Shown here one piece after another: positions 31,485 through 39,435 of a stretch of DNA of 64,000 bases (positions within the stretch are counted from its first letter, which is position 1; the number at the start of each line of letters is the position of its first letter). Both the position numbers and the translations under genes were made by a program. The stretch covers positions 2,857,001 to 2,921,000 of the forward strand of contig NZ_JABWRE020000001.1 of the NCBI RefSeq assembly GCF_014268815.2, written 5' to 3'. The notes beneath the pieces were generated by a model that worked only from the letters and a program-made list of their open reading frames with translations, was not told where the DNA came from and made no database searches. The stretch is from Pseudomonas urmiensis (GTDB taxonomy: Bacteria; Pseudomonadota; Gammaproteobacteria; Pseudomonadales; Pseudomonadaceae).

Positions 31485-31943
31485 TTGATGGGAACCTCGC
31501 GGATCGATCCCGGCAACGGCACAGCGCGAGCAATAAATTCGATCCCCATGCCAGCTCTGGAACTGGCCAGCTCGAAATCAGGCGGAACGTCAGCACGGCA
31601 GGAACATTGGCCGGGCCACGGAAAGCGGATGGAGGGTTGCGCTGCAAACGCTCCCTGCCGGGATGCCCTCAGAACGGGCGTCAGTGCCTGGCACAGCGCG
31701 AGCAGCGATTAACCAATAGGAGGAACCAGCCAATGAAGTAGCAAGACCAGCCGGAACACGGACCGGCACCACACGACGGACTGCCCCACTCAATGGGCCG
31801 CCGAGCTGCAGTTGGCAGTCGTGTAGCGGACACATGATCCCCATGACCACCACGCCAAGGCCGAACGACGCGAGGTGTTAGGGAAGCTCAAGGCCAACCG
31901 AACTGAGAGCAGGGCCTTCGGCGGCTGAGCTCGAACGACCACT
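31485..31943 (+). other. Leader region without a convincing gene
   Basis: About 460 bp between the boxA-like site and the first structured RNA. Open frames exist on both strands but have no ribosome site at a sensible start and no recognisable protein. A 15-bp direct repeat GGCACAGCGCGAGCA occurs at 31518-31532 and 31690-31704. The only strong ribosome site, AGGAGGA at 31718, leads to a two-codon frame. Confidence 0.5.
31733..31741 (+). other. Two-codon minigene ATG AAG TAG
   Basis: A full-strength AGGAGGA Shine-Dalgarno (31718-31724) stands 8 bases before ATG AAG TAG. This resembles the bar minigenes in the lambda PL operon, which make dipeptidyl-tRNA. It could also be the remains of a truncated gene. 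Translation is not proven. Confidence 0.35.
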
Positions 31944-32029
31944 GTTGATGCAATGCCCCGGCCTGTCGCCAGTAGCGAGGCCGGGATTTCACCAGGTGCC
32001 ATTCCACGAGTGGCATCTGGGAAATCAAC
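31944..32029 (+). ncRNA. Structured leader RNA 1 (three-way junction)
   Basis: Read as plus-strand RNA, three stems close on one junction: P1 GTTGAT (31944-31949) with ATCAAC (32024-32029); P2 CCCGGCCT (31957-31964) with AGGCCGGG (31978-31985); P3 10 bp, CCAGGTGCCA (31992-32001) with TGGCATCTGG (32011-32020), one G-U. It ends 5 bases before the Shine-Dalgarno of the small gene at 32049, so it may control that gene. No matching known family can be named with confidence. Confidence 0.5.
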
Positions 32030-32048
32030 CGCCCTGGAGGGCAAGACG

Positions 32049-32192
32049 ATGCGCAAAGTACTGGTTAGCGTGCGAGTTCCCATGATGGGTGATGTGGTGC
32101 TGATGTCGGTGGCGATGATGCAGGGTTGCGACTATCGACCTCTGATCGAAACCTGGGATGGGGCGCCTTTCGTAGCTGTCGTCTTCCACTGA
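32049..32192 (+). CDS. Small hypothetical protein
   Basis: A 47-residue protein MRKVLVSVRVPMMGDVVLMS... with GGAGGG 8 bases upstream. It ends LIETWDGAPFVAVVFH. First translated gene of any length after the PL-like promoter. It is beta-rich and methionine-rich; no family recognised. Longer upstream frames lack a ribosome site. Confidence 0.55.
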   Translation: MRKVLVSVRVPMMGDVVLMSVAMMQGCDYRPLIETWDGAPFVAVVFH

Positions 32193-32260
32193 TTCCCTGA
32201 CAGCCGGAAAGACGGCCCGATGCCCTGCTCCCCATCGCAGGCTCTAACTGGAGAAACCAT

Positions 32261-32884
32261 ATGCCACGCCTGGTCTACGGCGTCGGCGTGCGCGACCTTC
32301 CCTATCAGATCGCTGGGCAGGATGGCTCCCCGCAGCGGGACCCCTGCTACGCGAAGTGGTCGGACATGCTGATGCGCTGCTACTCCACGAAGTACAAATC
32401 GAAGTACCCAAGCTATCAGGAATGCAGCGTCGCCACAGAGTGGCACACCTTCTCTGTATTCCGGGCCTGGATGACAAGCCAGAACTGGCAGGGAATGGTT
32501 CTGGACAAAGATTTGCAGGCCCCTGGCTGCCAGGTATACGGACCGGAAACATGCTTGTTCCTACCTGACTGGCTGAACGCATTCCTTTCCAGCTTCAGCT
32601 CAAAGCGCTTGTCTTTGCCGATGGGAGTTTCGCCAGAAGGTGAACGCTTCATTGCCAGGTACGGCGCCAAATCTGAGCAGATCCGCCTTGGCCTATTTGA
32701 TACGGCAGCAGAAGCACATGCCGCCTATCGCAAGCATCGGCTCGCCCAGCTGGAAAAGAGGTTTGCCAGGTACGCAAGCCTCGATTCGATTGACCAGAAA
32801 GTCGTTTCTGCTCTGCAAAGGTTGATCATGCGCGAGCGATCAAGCCTTCAGGATCGTTCACCGATGCAGTTTTCATCGATTTAA
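32261..32884 (+). CDS. HNH/AP2-like phage DNA-binding protein
   Basis: A 207-residue protein with the pattern of phage HNH-like/AP2-type proteins: KWSDMLMRCYSTKYKSKYPSY, a VATEWHTFSVFRAWM segment, GMVLDKDLQAPGCQVYGPE and a C-terminal AP2-like repeat (GVSPEGERFIARYGAKSEQI; GLFDTAAEAHAAYRKHR). Relatives occur in many enterobacterial phages between other genes, like homing endonucleases. Whether it still cuts DNA cannot be told; the classical HNH triad is not clear. Confidence 0.68.
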   Translation: MPRLVYGVGVRDLPYQIAGQDGSPQRDPCYAKWSDMLMRCYSTKYKSKYPSYQECSVATEWHTFSVFRAWMTSQNWQGMVLDKDLQAPGCQVYGPETCLFLPDWLNAFLSSFSSKRLSLPMGVSPEGERFIARYGAKSEQIRLGLFDTAAEAHAAYRKHRLAQLEKRFARYASLDSIDQKVVSALQRLIMRERSSLQDRSPMQFSSI

Positions 32885-32949
32885 AACGCATCACCGTGAT
32901 CCTTATGCAGGTTAAGGCTCACCGCTGTAAGGATTAATCGACGCGTACC

Positions 32950-33103
32950 GCAGGCGAATCCGGGTCCTACCCGGCCAGACCAGATGCATGTGAGGTAGCG
33001 CTCACCGCCTGCACCCTTCCCTTCACTTCGACCGCATTGGCGGGTGCCAGGCTGGCTTTTCACGCCCAGTTTGGTCACTGCGCCTGGCATCCGACCAATG
33101 CGG
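32950..33103 (+). ncRNA. Structured leader RNA 2 (three-way junction plus long hairpin)
   Basis: Plus-strand stems: P1 GCAGGCG (32950-32956) with CGCCTGC (33006-33012); P2 CCGGGT (32960-32965) with ACCCGG (32969-32974); P3 GTGAG (32990-32994) with CTCAC (33001-33005). After 19 bases comes a long hairpin with arms 33032-33052 and 33082-33103: 9 bp CCGCATTGG/CCAATGCGG, then CGG/CCG, then 8 bp TGCCAGGC/GCCTGGCA, with one G-U and one bulged A. It stands in the 240-bp gap before the gene at 33125. It has the same stem order as leader RNA 1. Confidence 0.52.
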
Positions 33104-33124
33104 TTGGCTACCGAGGTTCCCGCA

Positions 33125-33409
33125 ATGAGCAAAGAAACTGGCGGCCCTGCCTTTCCAGCGCAGATAAACAACAGCGGCAACGCAGCTATCAAGGGTTTTA
33201 ACGGCGAAGAAATCAAGCCGCACACCTTCAGCGCTTACCCAGGCATGAACCTGCGCGACTACTACGCCGCGAGCGCCTTGCAGGGCTTGCTGTCCTGGGC
33301 TGGCGACGAAGCCAGCGGCAGCTATCACTCGAACAGCGACCCGGCTCACACGGCCAGCATGGCCTATGAGTACGCCGACGCCATGCTCGCCGCCCGGGTG
33401 AAGCCATGA
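33125..33409 (+). CDS. Conserved small phage protein (MSKETGGPAFP type)
   Basis: A 94-residue protein of a common phage family that starts (M)S-x-E-T-GGPAFP and has YPGMNLRDYYAASALQGLLSW. Members occur in many lambdoid early operons with no known role. ATG 33125 begins the family motif; earlier in-frame starts lie inside the hairpin. Confidence 0.75.
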   Translation: MSKETGGPAFPAQINNSGNAAIKGFNGEEIKPHTFSAYPGMNLRDYYAASALQGLLSWAGDEASGSYHSNSDPAHTASMAYEYADAMLAARVKP

Positions 33410-33927
33410 GCGTGTTTAGGATGTGTGCTGACTACAGCGAATGGCCTCGGTTTGGCGACTTCGCAGTGGTTGAGCAGAAGCGCCACGGCGTGTCGAACGA
33501 GATGTACTACCACAAGGTTGTGGCCACCCTCGTTTCCAACAGCTGGGTTGATGTGCCGGTCCAGTCGCCTGCGACCGAAACCTTGCACGACAGCTCGGAG
33601 CGCGTCGCCATCGTTATCTGCTGCGGCGTTGATGAAAGCAGGACCTACTGCGTTCGCGTGGCAGATCTGCACAAGGTCGAGGTCTCGCCTAGCCCGAGTG
33701 AAGCCATGAACGGCTGGATCAAGTGCTCTGAGCGCATGCCTCATCTGCCCAAGGGTGGCGGCAAGGCTTGGGTAATCGCCTACACACCAGCACGAAAAGC
33801 ACAGAGCGCTTTCAACGGCGCCCGCTTCCTCTACTGGAATGGCATTGACTGGCGCTACGGGGATGGCTCGCGCTTCGAGCACCGCGTGACTCACTGGCAG
33901 CCGCACCTCACTCCACCCACCGAGTAA
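33406..33927 (+). CDS. DUF551 domain protein
   Basis: A 173-residue protein. The C-terminal ~70 residues are a DUF551 domain (NGWIKCSERMPHLPKGGGKAW and RVTHWQPHLTPPTE), widespread in phages. The N-terminal ~100 residues (WPRFGDFAVVEQKRHGVSNE) are a separate unknown domain, so this is a fusion. It overlaps the previous gene by 4 bp. Confidence 0.75.
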   Translation: MSVFRMCADYSEWPRFGDFAVVEQKRHGVSNEMYYHKVVATLVSNSWVDVPVQSPATETLHDSSERVAIVICCGVDESRTYCVRVADLHKVEVSPSPSEAMNGWIKCSERMPHLPKGGGKAWVIAYTPARKAQSAFNGARFLYWNGIDWRYGDGSRFEHRVTHWQPHLTPPTE

Positions 33928-33947
33928 ACCACCACCTGGAGGCGTCC

Positions 33948-34214
33948 ATGGCCTCGACAGTTCAAGTTGCCTGCCAATGGTGCAGGAAGGCATTCACCGC
34001 CAGAACAGCTGATCGTAAGCGCGGCTGGGCACGCTTCTGCTCTAAATCCTGCAAGGCAAGCAAGCAGGAGAAACGTACCGGGCAGAACGCTGCGTTTCAC
34101 GAGCGCAGAGTTGGAAGCGGCAACGGCTTCTTTGATGACGATGACGTGATGAGCGAAATCTCGGATATGGACTTCGGCGCCAGTGATGGCGGCGGATACG
34201 AGTCAATAAGATAA
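33948..34214 (+). CDS. Zinc-finger-like small protein
   Basis: An 88-residue protein with VACQWCRKAFTAR and RFCSKSCKASKQ, two CxxC/CxxxC pairs forming a likely zinc finger, followed by an acidic glycine-rich tail. GGAGGCG precedes ATG. Function unknown. Confidence 0.65.
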   Translation: MASTVQVACQWCRKAFTARTADRKRGWARFCSKSCKASKQEKRTGQNAAFHERRVGSGNGFFDDDDVMSEISDMDFGASDGGGYESIR

Positions 34215-34228
34215 CCCAGGAGGCGACC

Positions 34229-34645
34229 ATGGGCGCACTTCGAGCAGCACAATGGCGGTATGACCATGCTGAGTCGGATGACGACTCGGCGCATCAGGAA
34301 GCGGCGCAGAACTGGATCGAGAGCAAGGCCGAGGAGCTGGTAGGCGGCTGCGACGTTCTGATCCCGCAGCGCTTTGGTGGCCCGGTAGGGGTGCGTCAGG
34401 ATCAGTTCGTGGCCAAGGTCGCCGAGCACCTGAGATCTATGCAGGAGGCCGAGCAAGACGATATCACCGCTCTCGCCCAGCTCCTGCTGCAGGCTCAGGC
34501 CGGCGGCCCGGTGAAGAGCATGGTCGAGGATGTCGTCGGCCAGAGCGATCACGTCAACGGCAAACTGTACGAGATCGCAGAAACGATGCTCGACCAGTAC
34601 GCCGACCAAGGCCTGCAGTACGAGGCAGACGAGGCTCGCCTATGA
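34229..34645 (+). CDS. Hypothetical protein
   Basis: A 138-residue acidic, helical protein (AAQNWIESKAEELVGGCDVL; FVAKVAEHLRSMQEAEQDDI). GGAGG before ATG. Its stop overlaps the next start. No family recognised; part of a string of tightly coupled accessory genes. Confidence 0.62.
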   Translation: MGALRAAQWRYDHAESDDDSAHQEAAQNWIESKAEELVGGCDVLIPQRFGGPVGVRQDQFVAKVAEHLRSMQEAEQDDITALAQLLLQAQAGGPVKSMVEDVVGQSDHVNGKLYEIAETMLDQYADQGLQYEADEARL

Positions 34646-34833
34646 GCCCGCACGTATTAATCGATAACGAGCTCGATGCCATGGCCGACCCGGCAACGCC
34701 GGCGTCTTGGCAGGCCATGGTCCTCAAGCTCCTCACCGAAATGCTGGCCGACCAGCGCATCACCATTGAAGAGTTCAACCACTACTGCGGGCGCCTCAAC
34801 AAGATCGTTGATGGGCGCAAGGAGGTTGCATGA
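34642..34833 (+). CDS. Small hypothetical protein
   Basis: A 63-residue helical protein (ASWQAMVLKLLTEMLADQRI; EEFNHYCGRLNKIVDG). Start and stop overlap both neighbours (ATGA junctions), which supports it as a coupled gene. No family recognised. Confidence 0.6.
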   Translation: MSPHVLIDNELDAMADPATPASWQAMVLKLLTEMLADQRITIEEFNHYCGRLNKIVDGRKEVA

Positions 34834-35045
34834 CCACGCCTATTTTCCCGTCGATCATCGACGACCAGGTGGCCGAGGCTGCGCATGCCCTGCCAGATGA
34901 CCGCATCCTGCTGGTATTCAAGGGCCTGACCATGGCGGACGCCATGAATCAAGCGCGCCTGGCACACATCGAGAACCCGGCGGCCTGGTCGGGCCGGGCC
35001 TACCTCTGCGGCATGTGCACCCTGGCCTATGAGGTCCGGTTATGA
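34830..35045 (+). CDS. Small hypothetical protein
   Basis: A 71-residue protein (DQVAEAAHALPDDRILLVFKG; AYLCGMCTLAYEVRL) with a CxxC near the end. Overlaps both neighbours by 4 bp. Not recognised. Confidence 0.6.
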   Translation: MTTPIFPSIIDDQVAEAAHALPDDRILLVFKGLTMADAMNQARLAHIENPAAWSGRAYLCGMCTLAYEVRL

Positions 35046-35497
35046 AACTTGAGCGCTCGATACTCATCACCCTGGCCGCTCATGAATCGGTCTTGCAGCG
35101 GATCAAGTCATTGACGGCCGACATCGGTCTTCACCTTGGTCGATGTGAGAACCGCTTCGACTTGATTGGACCGAAGCCTGCCAATCCACACCCAGAACTT
35201 GGCGATCTTCCTTGGCCGAATGGTAGCGAAGAGCATTGGCAGATCCTGTATGACGAGAAAAATCGCCGCAAGACGCACATGTGGGACGCATTCCGAGAGT
35301 GGTCCCAAGACGAAGATCGCGGCCTGAATGACAAAGAGGTGATGGATTACCTGCTCAAGCAAGGATGCGTGCATTGCACCAGGGCCTTTTACTTCGTCAG
35401 AGAGCGCAAGAAGGCGCGCCGCGACCTTGGAAACTTCAGGCGGTCACTACGCGCTTTGGGAAAGTCGGCTATCAAGGCTCTGGAGCCTAAGTCATGA
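35042..35497 (+). CDS. Hypothetical protein
   Basis: A 151-residue protein with a helical start (LITLAAHESVLQRIKSLTAD), a Trp-rich middle (DLPWPNGSEEHWQILYDEKN) and a basic end. CVHCTRAFYF is a CxxC. Coupled to both neighbours by 4-bp overlaps. No family recognised. Confidence 0.6.
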   Translation: MKLERSILITLAAHESVLQRIKSLTADIGLHLGRCENRFDLIGPKPANPHPELGDLPWPNGSEEHWQILYDEKNRRKTHMWDAFREWSQDEDRGLNDKEVMDYLLKQGCVHCTRAFYFVRERKKARRDLGNFRRSLRALGKSAIKALEPKS

Positions 35498-35610
35498 CCA
35501 GCTACCAACGCGCACGCCGAATCGCCACCTGGCGCGGCAGCTTCATCGCCCTCACCTTCTGCACCGTCTGGCTCCTCCTGAGCGCCCTTGCCGGCACCAT
35601 CACTTCTTGA
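35494..35610 (+). CDS. Tiny single-span membrane protein
   Basis: A 38-residue frame: a basic start (TSYQRARRIATWRG) and one membrane helix (FIALTFCTVWLLLSALAG). Overlaps the previous stop by 4 bp. Too short for a family call; kept because of coupling and clear topology. Confidence 0.45.
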   Translation: MTSYQRARRIATWRGSFIALTFCTVWLLLSALAGTITS

Positions 35611-35786
35611 ATTCACACCCGGCGCACGGCGGGCCTTCGGGATAACCGTACCCCTTCGGGAGCGTAAGAGGCGAGAGCGCGCAACCATCCACCGCAGCCA
35701 GGGCCTGGAGCGTACCTCCGTGCCTGGGTGACCTGGCGATTCCCTATTCCAACTGACGGCGCCGGCCTGGCGCGAGGTGTTCACCA

Positions 35787-36911
35787 ATGTCCGCAGAAAA
35801 GAAACTGATCGCGATCGAAGAGATCAGCGAAGAGAACGCCCCGGCCATCTACGTGGCCGGTGGCCTTCAGCAATTCATCGACCTGGTGAAGGGTGAAGTA
35901 CTGGGCGAAGTGCCCGACCTGAAAACCCGCAAGGGACGCGAGCGAATCGCCAGCCTGGCCGCCAAGGTCAGCAAGTCGAAGACCGCGGTCGAGAAACCGG
36001 GCCGCGACTACCTGCGCCGCCTCAAGGAAATGCCGAAGGTGGTCGAGGCTGAGCTGCGCGAGTTCGTGACCAAGATGGACGCACTGCGGGACGAAACGCG
36101 CCGCCCGCTCACCGAGTGGGAAGCAGCCGAGGACGCCCGCATCGATCGCCACAACGACGCGATCGACCACATGAAGAGATTGGCAGCCGAGCTTGGCACC
36201 TTGGATGCAGTGCAACTGCAGGCGCGCATCACTGAGCTGTCCGCATTCCAGCTGGGCGAAGCCTGGGAGGAATTCGAAGCAGAGGCCGCCCAAACCAAAG
36301 AGGCGTCGATGAATGCTCTGCAGGCTGCCCTGGCCGCCCGCCAGAAGTACGACGCCGAGCAGGCCGAGCTTGCCCGCTTGCGCCGCGAGGCAGAAGAGCG
36401 CGCCGAGCAGGACCGGATTCGAGCGGCACAAGAGGCCGCTGTCGAGGCCGAGCGCCAGCGCGTGGCCCAGCAGCAGCAAGCAGAACGCGAAGCGGCAGCC
36501 CGCCGCGAGCAGGAACTGCTTGACCAGGCCGCTGCGCAAGAGCGCGAAGCCGAGAACCAGCGCCTCCAGCTCAAGCTGCAGGCGGAGCAAGCCGAACGTG
36601 CCCGGGTCCAGGCTGAAGCCGACCGCGTTGCCGCCGAGCAGCGGATGGAGCAGGAGCGTCAGGCGGCCGCCCGCCGGCAAGAGGAAGCAGCCGAGCTGGC
36701 ACGCCAGGACGAGCGCCGCCGCGCCGATGCAGCAGCTGCCGAGATCCTCCGGCAGCAAGAGGCCCGCGAGGCCGACAAGGCGCACCGGGCCAGCATCAAT
36801 CGCGCCGCCCTGGAGGCCTTCGTGGCCGGCGGCATGACCGAAGAATGCGCCAAGCAGGCGATCACCCTGATCGCTCAGCGCAAGATCCCGAACATCGCCA
36901 TTTCCTACTGA
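35787..36911 (+). CDS. Coiled-coil phage protein upstream of ERF
   Basis: A 374-residue protein. The first ~150 residues are globular (AIYVAGGLQQFIDLVKGEVL; SKTAVEKPGRDYLRRLKEMP). Residues ~180-345 are one long coiled coil rich in Ala, Glu, Gln and Arg. The end (FVAGGMTEECAKQAITLIAQ and IPNIAISY) is conserved in similar proteins that precede ERF or RecT genes in Pseudomonas and enteric phages. It probably helps the recombination system; the exact role is not known. Confidence 0.78.
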   Translation: MSAEKKLIAIEEISEENAPAIYVAGGLQQFIDLVKGEVLGEVPDLKTRKGRERIASLAAKVSKSKTAVEKPGRDYLRRLKEMPKVVEAELREFVTKMDALRDETRRPLTEWEAAEDARIDRHNDAIDHMKRLAAELGTLDAVQLQARITELSAFQLGEAWEEFEAEAAQTKEASMNALQAALAARQKYDAEQAELARLRREAEERAEQDRIRAAQEAAVEAERQRVAQQQQAEREAAARREQELLDQAAAQEREAENQRLQLKLQAEQAERARVQAEADRVAAEQRMEQERQAAARRQEEAAELARQDERRRADAAAAEILRQQEAREADKAHRASINRAALEAFVAGGMTEECAKQAITLIAQRKIPNIAISY

Positions 36912-36920
36912 GGCCTTCCC

Positions 36921-37682
36921 ATGAGCAGCACCATCATTGTGCCGGAGCCGCGCCGCCAGATGGCCGCGCCAGCCCAGGCAGACAGCAGCATCCTGGCCGT
37001 AATCAGCCGGGCCGCCACGGACCCAACCTGTGACATCGACAAGCTTGAGCGCCTGATGGCGATGCACGAGCGAATGCAGGCCCGTGATGCCGAGGCCGAG
37101 TTCAACGCGGCCATGGCTGCCATGCAGAGCGACATACCGAGCATTGCCGAGCGCGGTGCCATCGTTGTGAACGGCCAGAAGCGCAGCGACTACGCCACCT
37201 TCGAGGACATCAACGATGTCATCAAGCCGATCATGCAGGCCCACGGCTTCGCGATCACCTTCAAGGTCGAGAACACCCCCGGCGGCTTGAGCGTCACCGG
37301 CATCCTGATGCACAGGGCCGGGCACCGCGAGAGCACCACCATGCTGCTCCCGCTCGACACCAGCGGCAGCAAGAACGCTGTCCAGGCGGTCGGTTCGTCC
37401 ACCAGCTACGGAAAGCGCTACGTCATGAGCGCCCTGCTCAACCTGACGACCAGGGGCGAGGACGACGACGGCCACGCCGCCGTGCCAACCGCCAACGTCA
37501 CCAGCGTGCAGGCGGCCGGCATCACCGCCCTGCTCGACCGCTGCACACAGAAGACCCGCGACTGGTTCACCAGCGAGTACGGAACAGCCGAATGCGTGCC
37601 GAAGGGTCGCCACGACCTGCTGGTTGCGCAGCTGAACAAGGCCATCAAGGCCGCGGAGGCCGCAAATGCAGATAATAAGTGA
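36921..37682 (+). CDS. ERF family ssDNA annealing protein
   Basis: A 253-residue P22 Erf-superfamily recombinase. AAMAAMQSDIPSIAERGAIV, the SDYATFEDINDVIKPIMQAH motif and SSTSYGKRYVMSALLNLTT are diagnostic of ERF proteins. It anneals single strands left by the exonuclease encoded next. The stop overlaps the exonuclease start by 17 bp, so the pair is co-produced. Confidence 0.93.
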   Translation: MSSTIIVPEPRRQMAAPAQADSSILAVISRAATDPTCDIDKLERLMAMHERMQARDAEAEFNAAMAAMQSDIPSIAERGAIVVNGQKRSDYATFEDINDVIKPIMQAHGFAITFKVENTPGGLSVTGILMHRAGHRESTTMLLPLDTSGSKNAVQAVGSSTSYGKRYVMSALLNLTTRGEDDDGHAAVPTANVTSVQAAGITALLDRCTQKTRDWFTSEYGTAECVPKGRHDLLVAQLNKAIKAAEAANADNK

Positions 37683-38283
37683 CGTCGAGCAAGGCACTCA
37701 GGCCTGGCTTGACCTGCGCCTGGGCATCATCACCTGCAGCGAACTGGACTGCCTACTGGTGAACGGCAAAGGTGAGGCCGGTTTCGGTGCCGGCGCCTTC
37801 ACCTACATGAACACCCTGATCGGCGAGCGCATCACCGGCGAAGCGGCCGACCCGTTCACCGGTAACCGCCACACCGAGCGCGGGCACGAACTGGAAGGTA
37901 CTGCCCGAGGCCTGTATTGCGACCGCGAGGACGTCCAGACCCACCAGGTGGGGATCATCCTGAATCACGGCATTGGCTACTCGCCAGACGCCCTGGTCGG
38001 CGACAAGGGCCTCACCGAGATCAAGACCAAACTGCCGAAGCTGCAGGTCGATGTGATCCTGGGCGGCGAGATACCGAAAGAGCATGTCGCTCAGTGCCAG
38101 GGTGGCCTGTGGGTGTCCGAGCGCGAGTGGATCGACTTCATCTGCTACTGGCCGGGCATGCCGCTGTTCGTGAAGCGTGCCTATCGGGACGAGGCGATGA
38201 TCCGCAAGCTGTCGGAGCGCGTGAAAACCTTCTACGAAATCCTCGACGAGCGCATGAATCGTGTGCTCGGAATCGCAGCATGA
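37666..38283 (+). CDS. YqaJ/lambda-type exonuclease
   Basis: A 205-residue YqaJ-family viral recombinase nuclease. QGTQAWLDLRLGIITCSELD is the N-terminal motif; GIGYSPDALVGDKGLTEIKTK holds the D-(10-12)-ExK catalytic site; AQCQGGLWVS follows. It digests 5' ends to feed the ERF annealase. Confidence 0.93.
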   Translation: MQIISDVEQGTQAWLDLRLGIITCSELDCLLVNGKGEAGFGAGAFTYMNTLIGERITGEAADPFTGNRHTERGHELEGTARGLYCDREDVQTHQVGIILNHGIGYSPDALVGDKGLTEIKTKLPKLQVDVILGGEIPKEHVAQCQGGLWVSEREWIDFICYWPGMPLFVKRAYRDEAMIRKLSERVKTFYEILDERMNRVLGIAA

Positions 38284-38290
38284 GGTGAGC

Positions 38291-38797
38291 ATGAACCAAT
38301 CAATCGACCTGGAGGCCGCCAAAGCTGCCTTCTTCGCATCTGGCGGCCAGTTGATCGTGCTGGAGGGCTTCACCTACCGGCCACTTCCGCAGCGCAAGCA
38401 CCCTGAGCCCGCACCTAAAAAGCGCCGGGGGCCGCCCCCAGTGCAGCACGGTGCCCGTCAGGAAAAGGCTCAGGCCCGCGCCGACATGGTGGCGAAGATG
38501 GCAGAGACCATGACCTGCCGAGAAGCGGCTCAGGAACTCAAAGTATCCCAGTCCTCGCTATGGGATATGGCCAAGCGCCACGGCTTCGCGTTTGTCTCGG
38601 GCACCCGCGGCAGACACATCGAAAAGCCAGACGTCGAGGCCCGTGACGCCAAGCTGGCCGATCGAATCCGGGCGCTCAGGGATGCAGGCCTATCGCGCAA
38701 TAGCGCAACTCTGAAGCTTGAGATCGGCCACACGACGATGAGTCGGGTCATCAAGAAGTTCGGTATCGACTTCCCGATCAGAAAACGCAGGGCGTAG
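38291..38797 (+). CDS. Helix-turn-helix phage protein
   Basis: A 168-residue protein. The N-terminus is disordered and basic (KKRRGPPPVQHGARQEKAQA). Two helix-turn-helix units follow: MTCREAAQELKVSQSSLWDM and GLSRNSATLKLEIGHTTMSR. ATG 38291 follows GAGGTGAGC. A small DNA-binding regulator of the recombination cluster is likely. Confidence 0.7.
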   Translation: MNQSIDLEAAKAAFFASGGQLIVLEGFTYRPLPQRKHPEPAPKKRRGPPPVQHGARQEKAQARADMVAKMAETMTCREAAQELKVSQSSLWDMAKRHGFAFVSGTRGRHIEKPDVEARDAKLADRIRALRDAGLSRNSATLKLEIGHTTMSRVIKKFGIDFPIRKRRA

Positions 38798-38799
38798 CC

Positions 38800-38988
38800 A
38801 TGACAGCAATCACCACCCCCGACCTCCTCCTGCGCCGAAAGGAGCTGGAGCAGCACCTGCAGCTGCTGTTCAACCGCAGCTGCCAATGGGGCCGCGCCGA
38901 ACGTGTGCGAGGCGCCGCCACCATCGAGAACCTGACCCAGCAACTGGTCGAGGTCACCGAGCAGATCGAAACGGCGCGCGCCGCATGA
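38800..38988 (+). CDS. Small hypothetical protein
   Basis: A 62-residue helical protein (LLLRRKELEQHLQLLFNRS; IENLTQQLVEVTEQIETA), probably a short coiled coil. It begins 2 bp after the previous stop. Not recognised. Confidence 0.58.
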   Translation: MTAITTPDLLLRRKELEQHLQLLFNRSCQWGRAERVRGAATIENLTQQLVEVTEQIETARAA

Positions 38989-39069
38989 GGCGGATCAACC
39001 ACCTGGTCCGCCAGCGCCGGCGGCAAGAACAGTTCCACCTGCCGCCCAGCGGCCTCACGGAGCACAGAC

Positions 39070-39435
39070 ATGCAGAAAGCACCTTCTGGAGTTGTAACCC
39101 TGCCGGGCTGGCTCAGGTCTCCAGTCAAGAAGCTGTACAACACACGCAGCGGCGGCCAGTACCGGCCTGATGATGTGGCCCTGGCCTTCGCGCTGAGCCT
39201 TCGGGTGCACGACAGCGCCGATCACCTGCGCAGGCTGGCCCGGCGCCTGGTCGACAAGGTCTGCCTGGAGCACCAGCCGAACATGAAGCGCCTGGCCCGT
39301 GAGCCGGACGACGCCAAGGTGTTCGACGCAGCGCTCAAGATCATCAACCGGGTGTGCGACCTGCTGGAGTACGCACCGGGCACCCGCTTTGTGCGCAATG
39401 GAGGCGATGATGGCTCTGACGCAGCAGCAGCGTGA
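39070..39435 (+). CDS. Hypothetical phage protein
   Basis: A 121-residue protein (SGVVTLPGWLRSPVKKLYNT; DVALAFALSLRVHDSADHLR). The last part overlaps the next gene. No ribosome site of note. Not recognised; it lies in the recombination operon. Confidence 0.6.
   Translation: MQKAPSGVVTLPGWLRSPVKKLYNTRSGGQYRPDDVALAFALSLRVHDSADHLRRLARRLVDKVCLEHQPNMKRLAREPDDAKVFDAALKIINRVCDLLEYAPGTRFVRNGGDDGSDAAAA

Noticed and set aside
31322..31741. Plus-strand frames of 139 and 97 codons in the PL leader
   Set aside because: They begin in the operator region without ribosome sites, codon third positions are not biased as in neighbours, and the end coincides with the minigene by chance.
35781..37697. Minus-strand frame of 638 codons opposite the coiled-coil and ERF genes
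   Set aside because: Antisense of a repetitive Ala/Glu/Gln coiled-coil gene, which easily leaves open frames; the plus-strand genes have clear families.
38985..39170. 61-codon frame starting at ATG 38985 overlapping the previous stop
   Set aside because: It overlaps the better-supported gene at 39070 by 100 bp and has no recognisable sequence; a shorter real version cannot be excluded.
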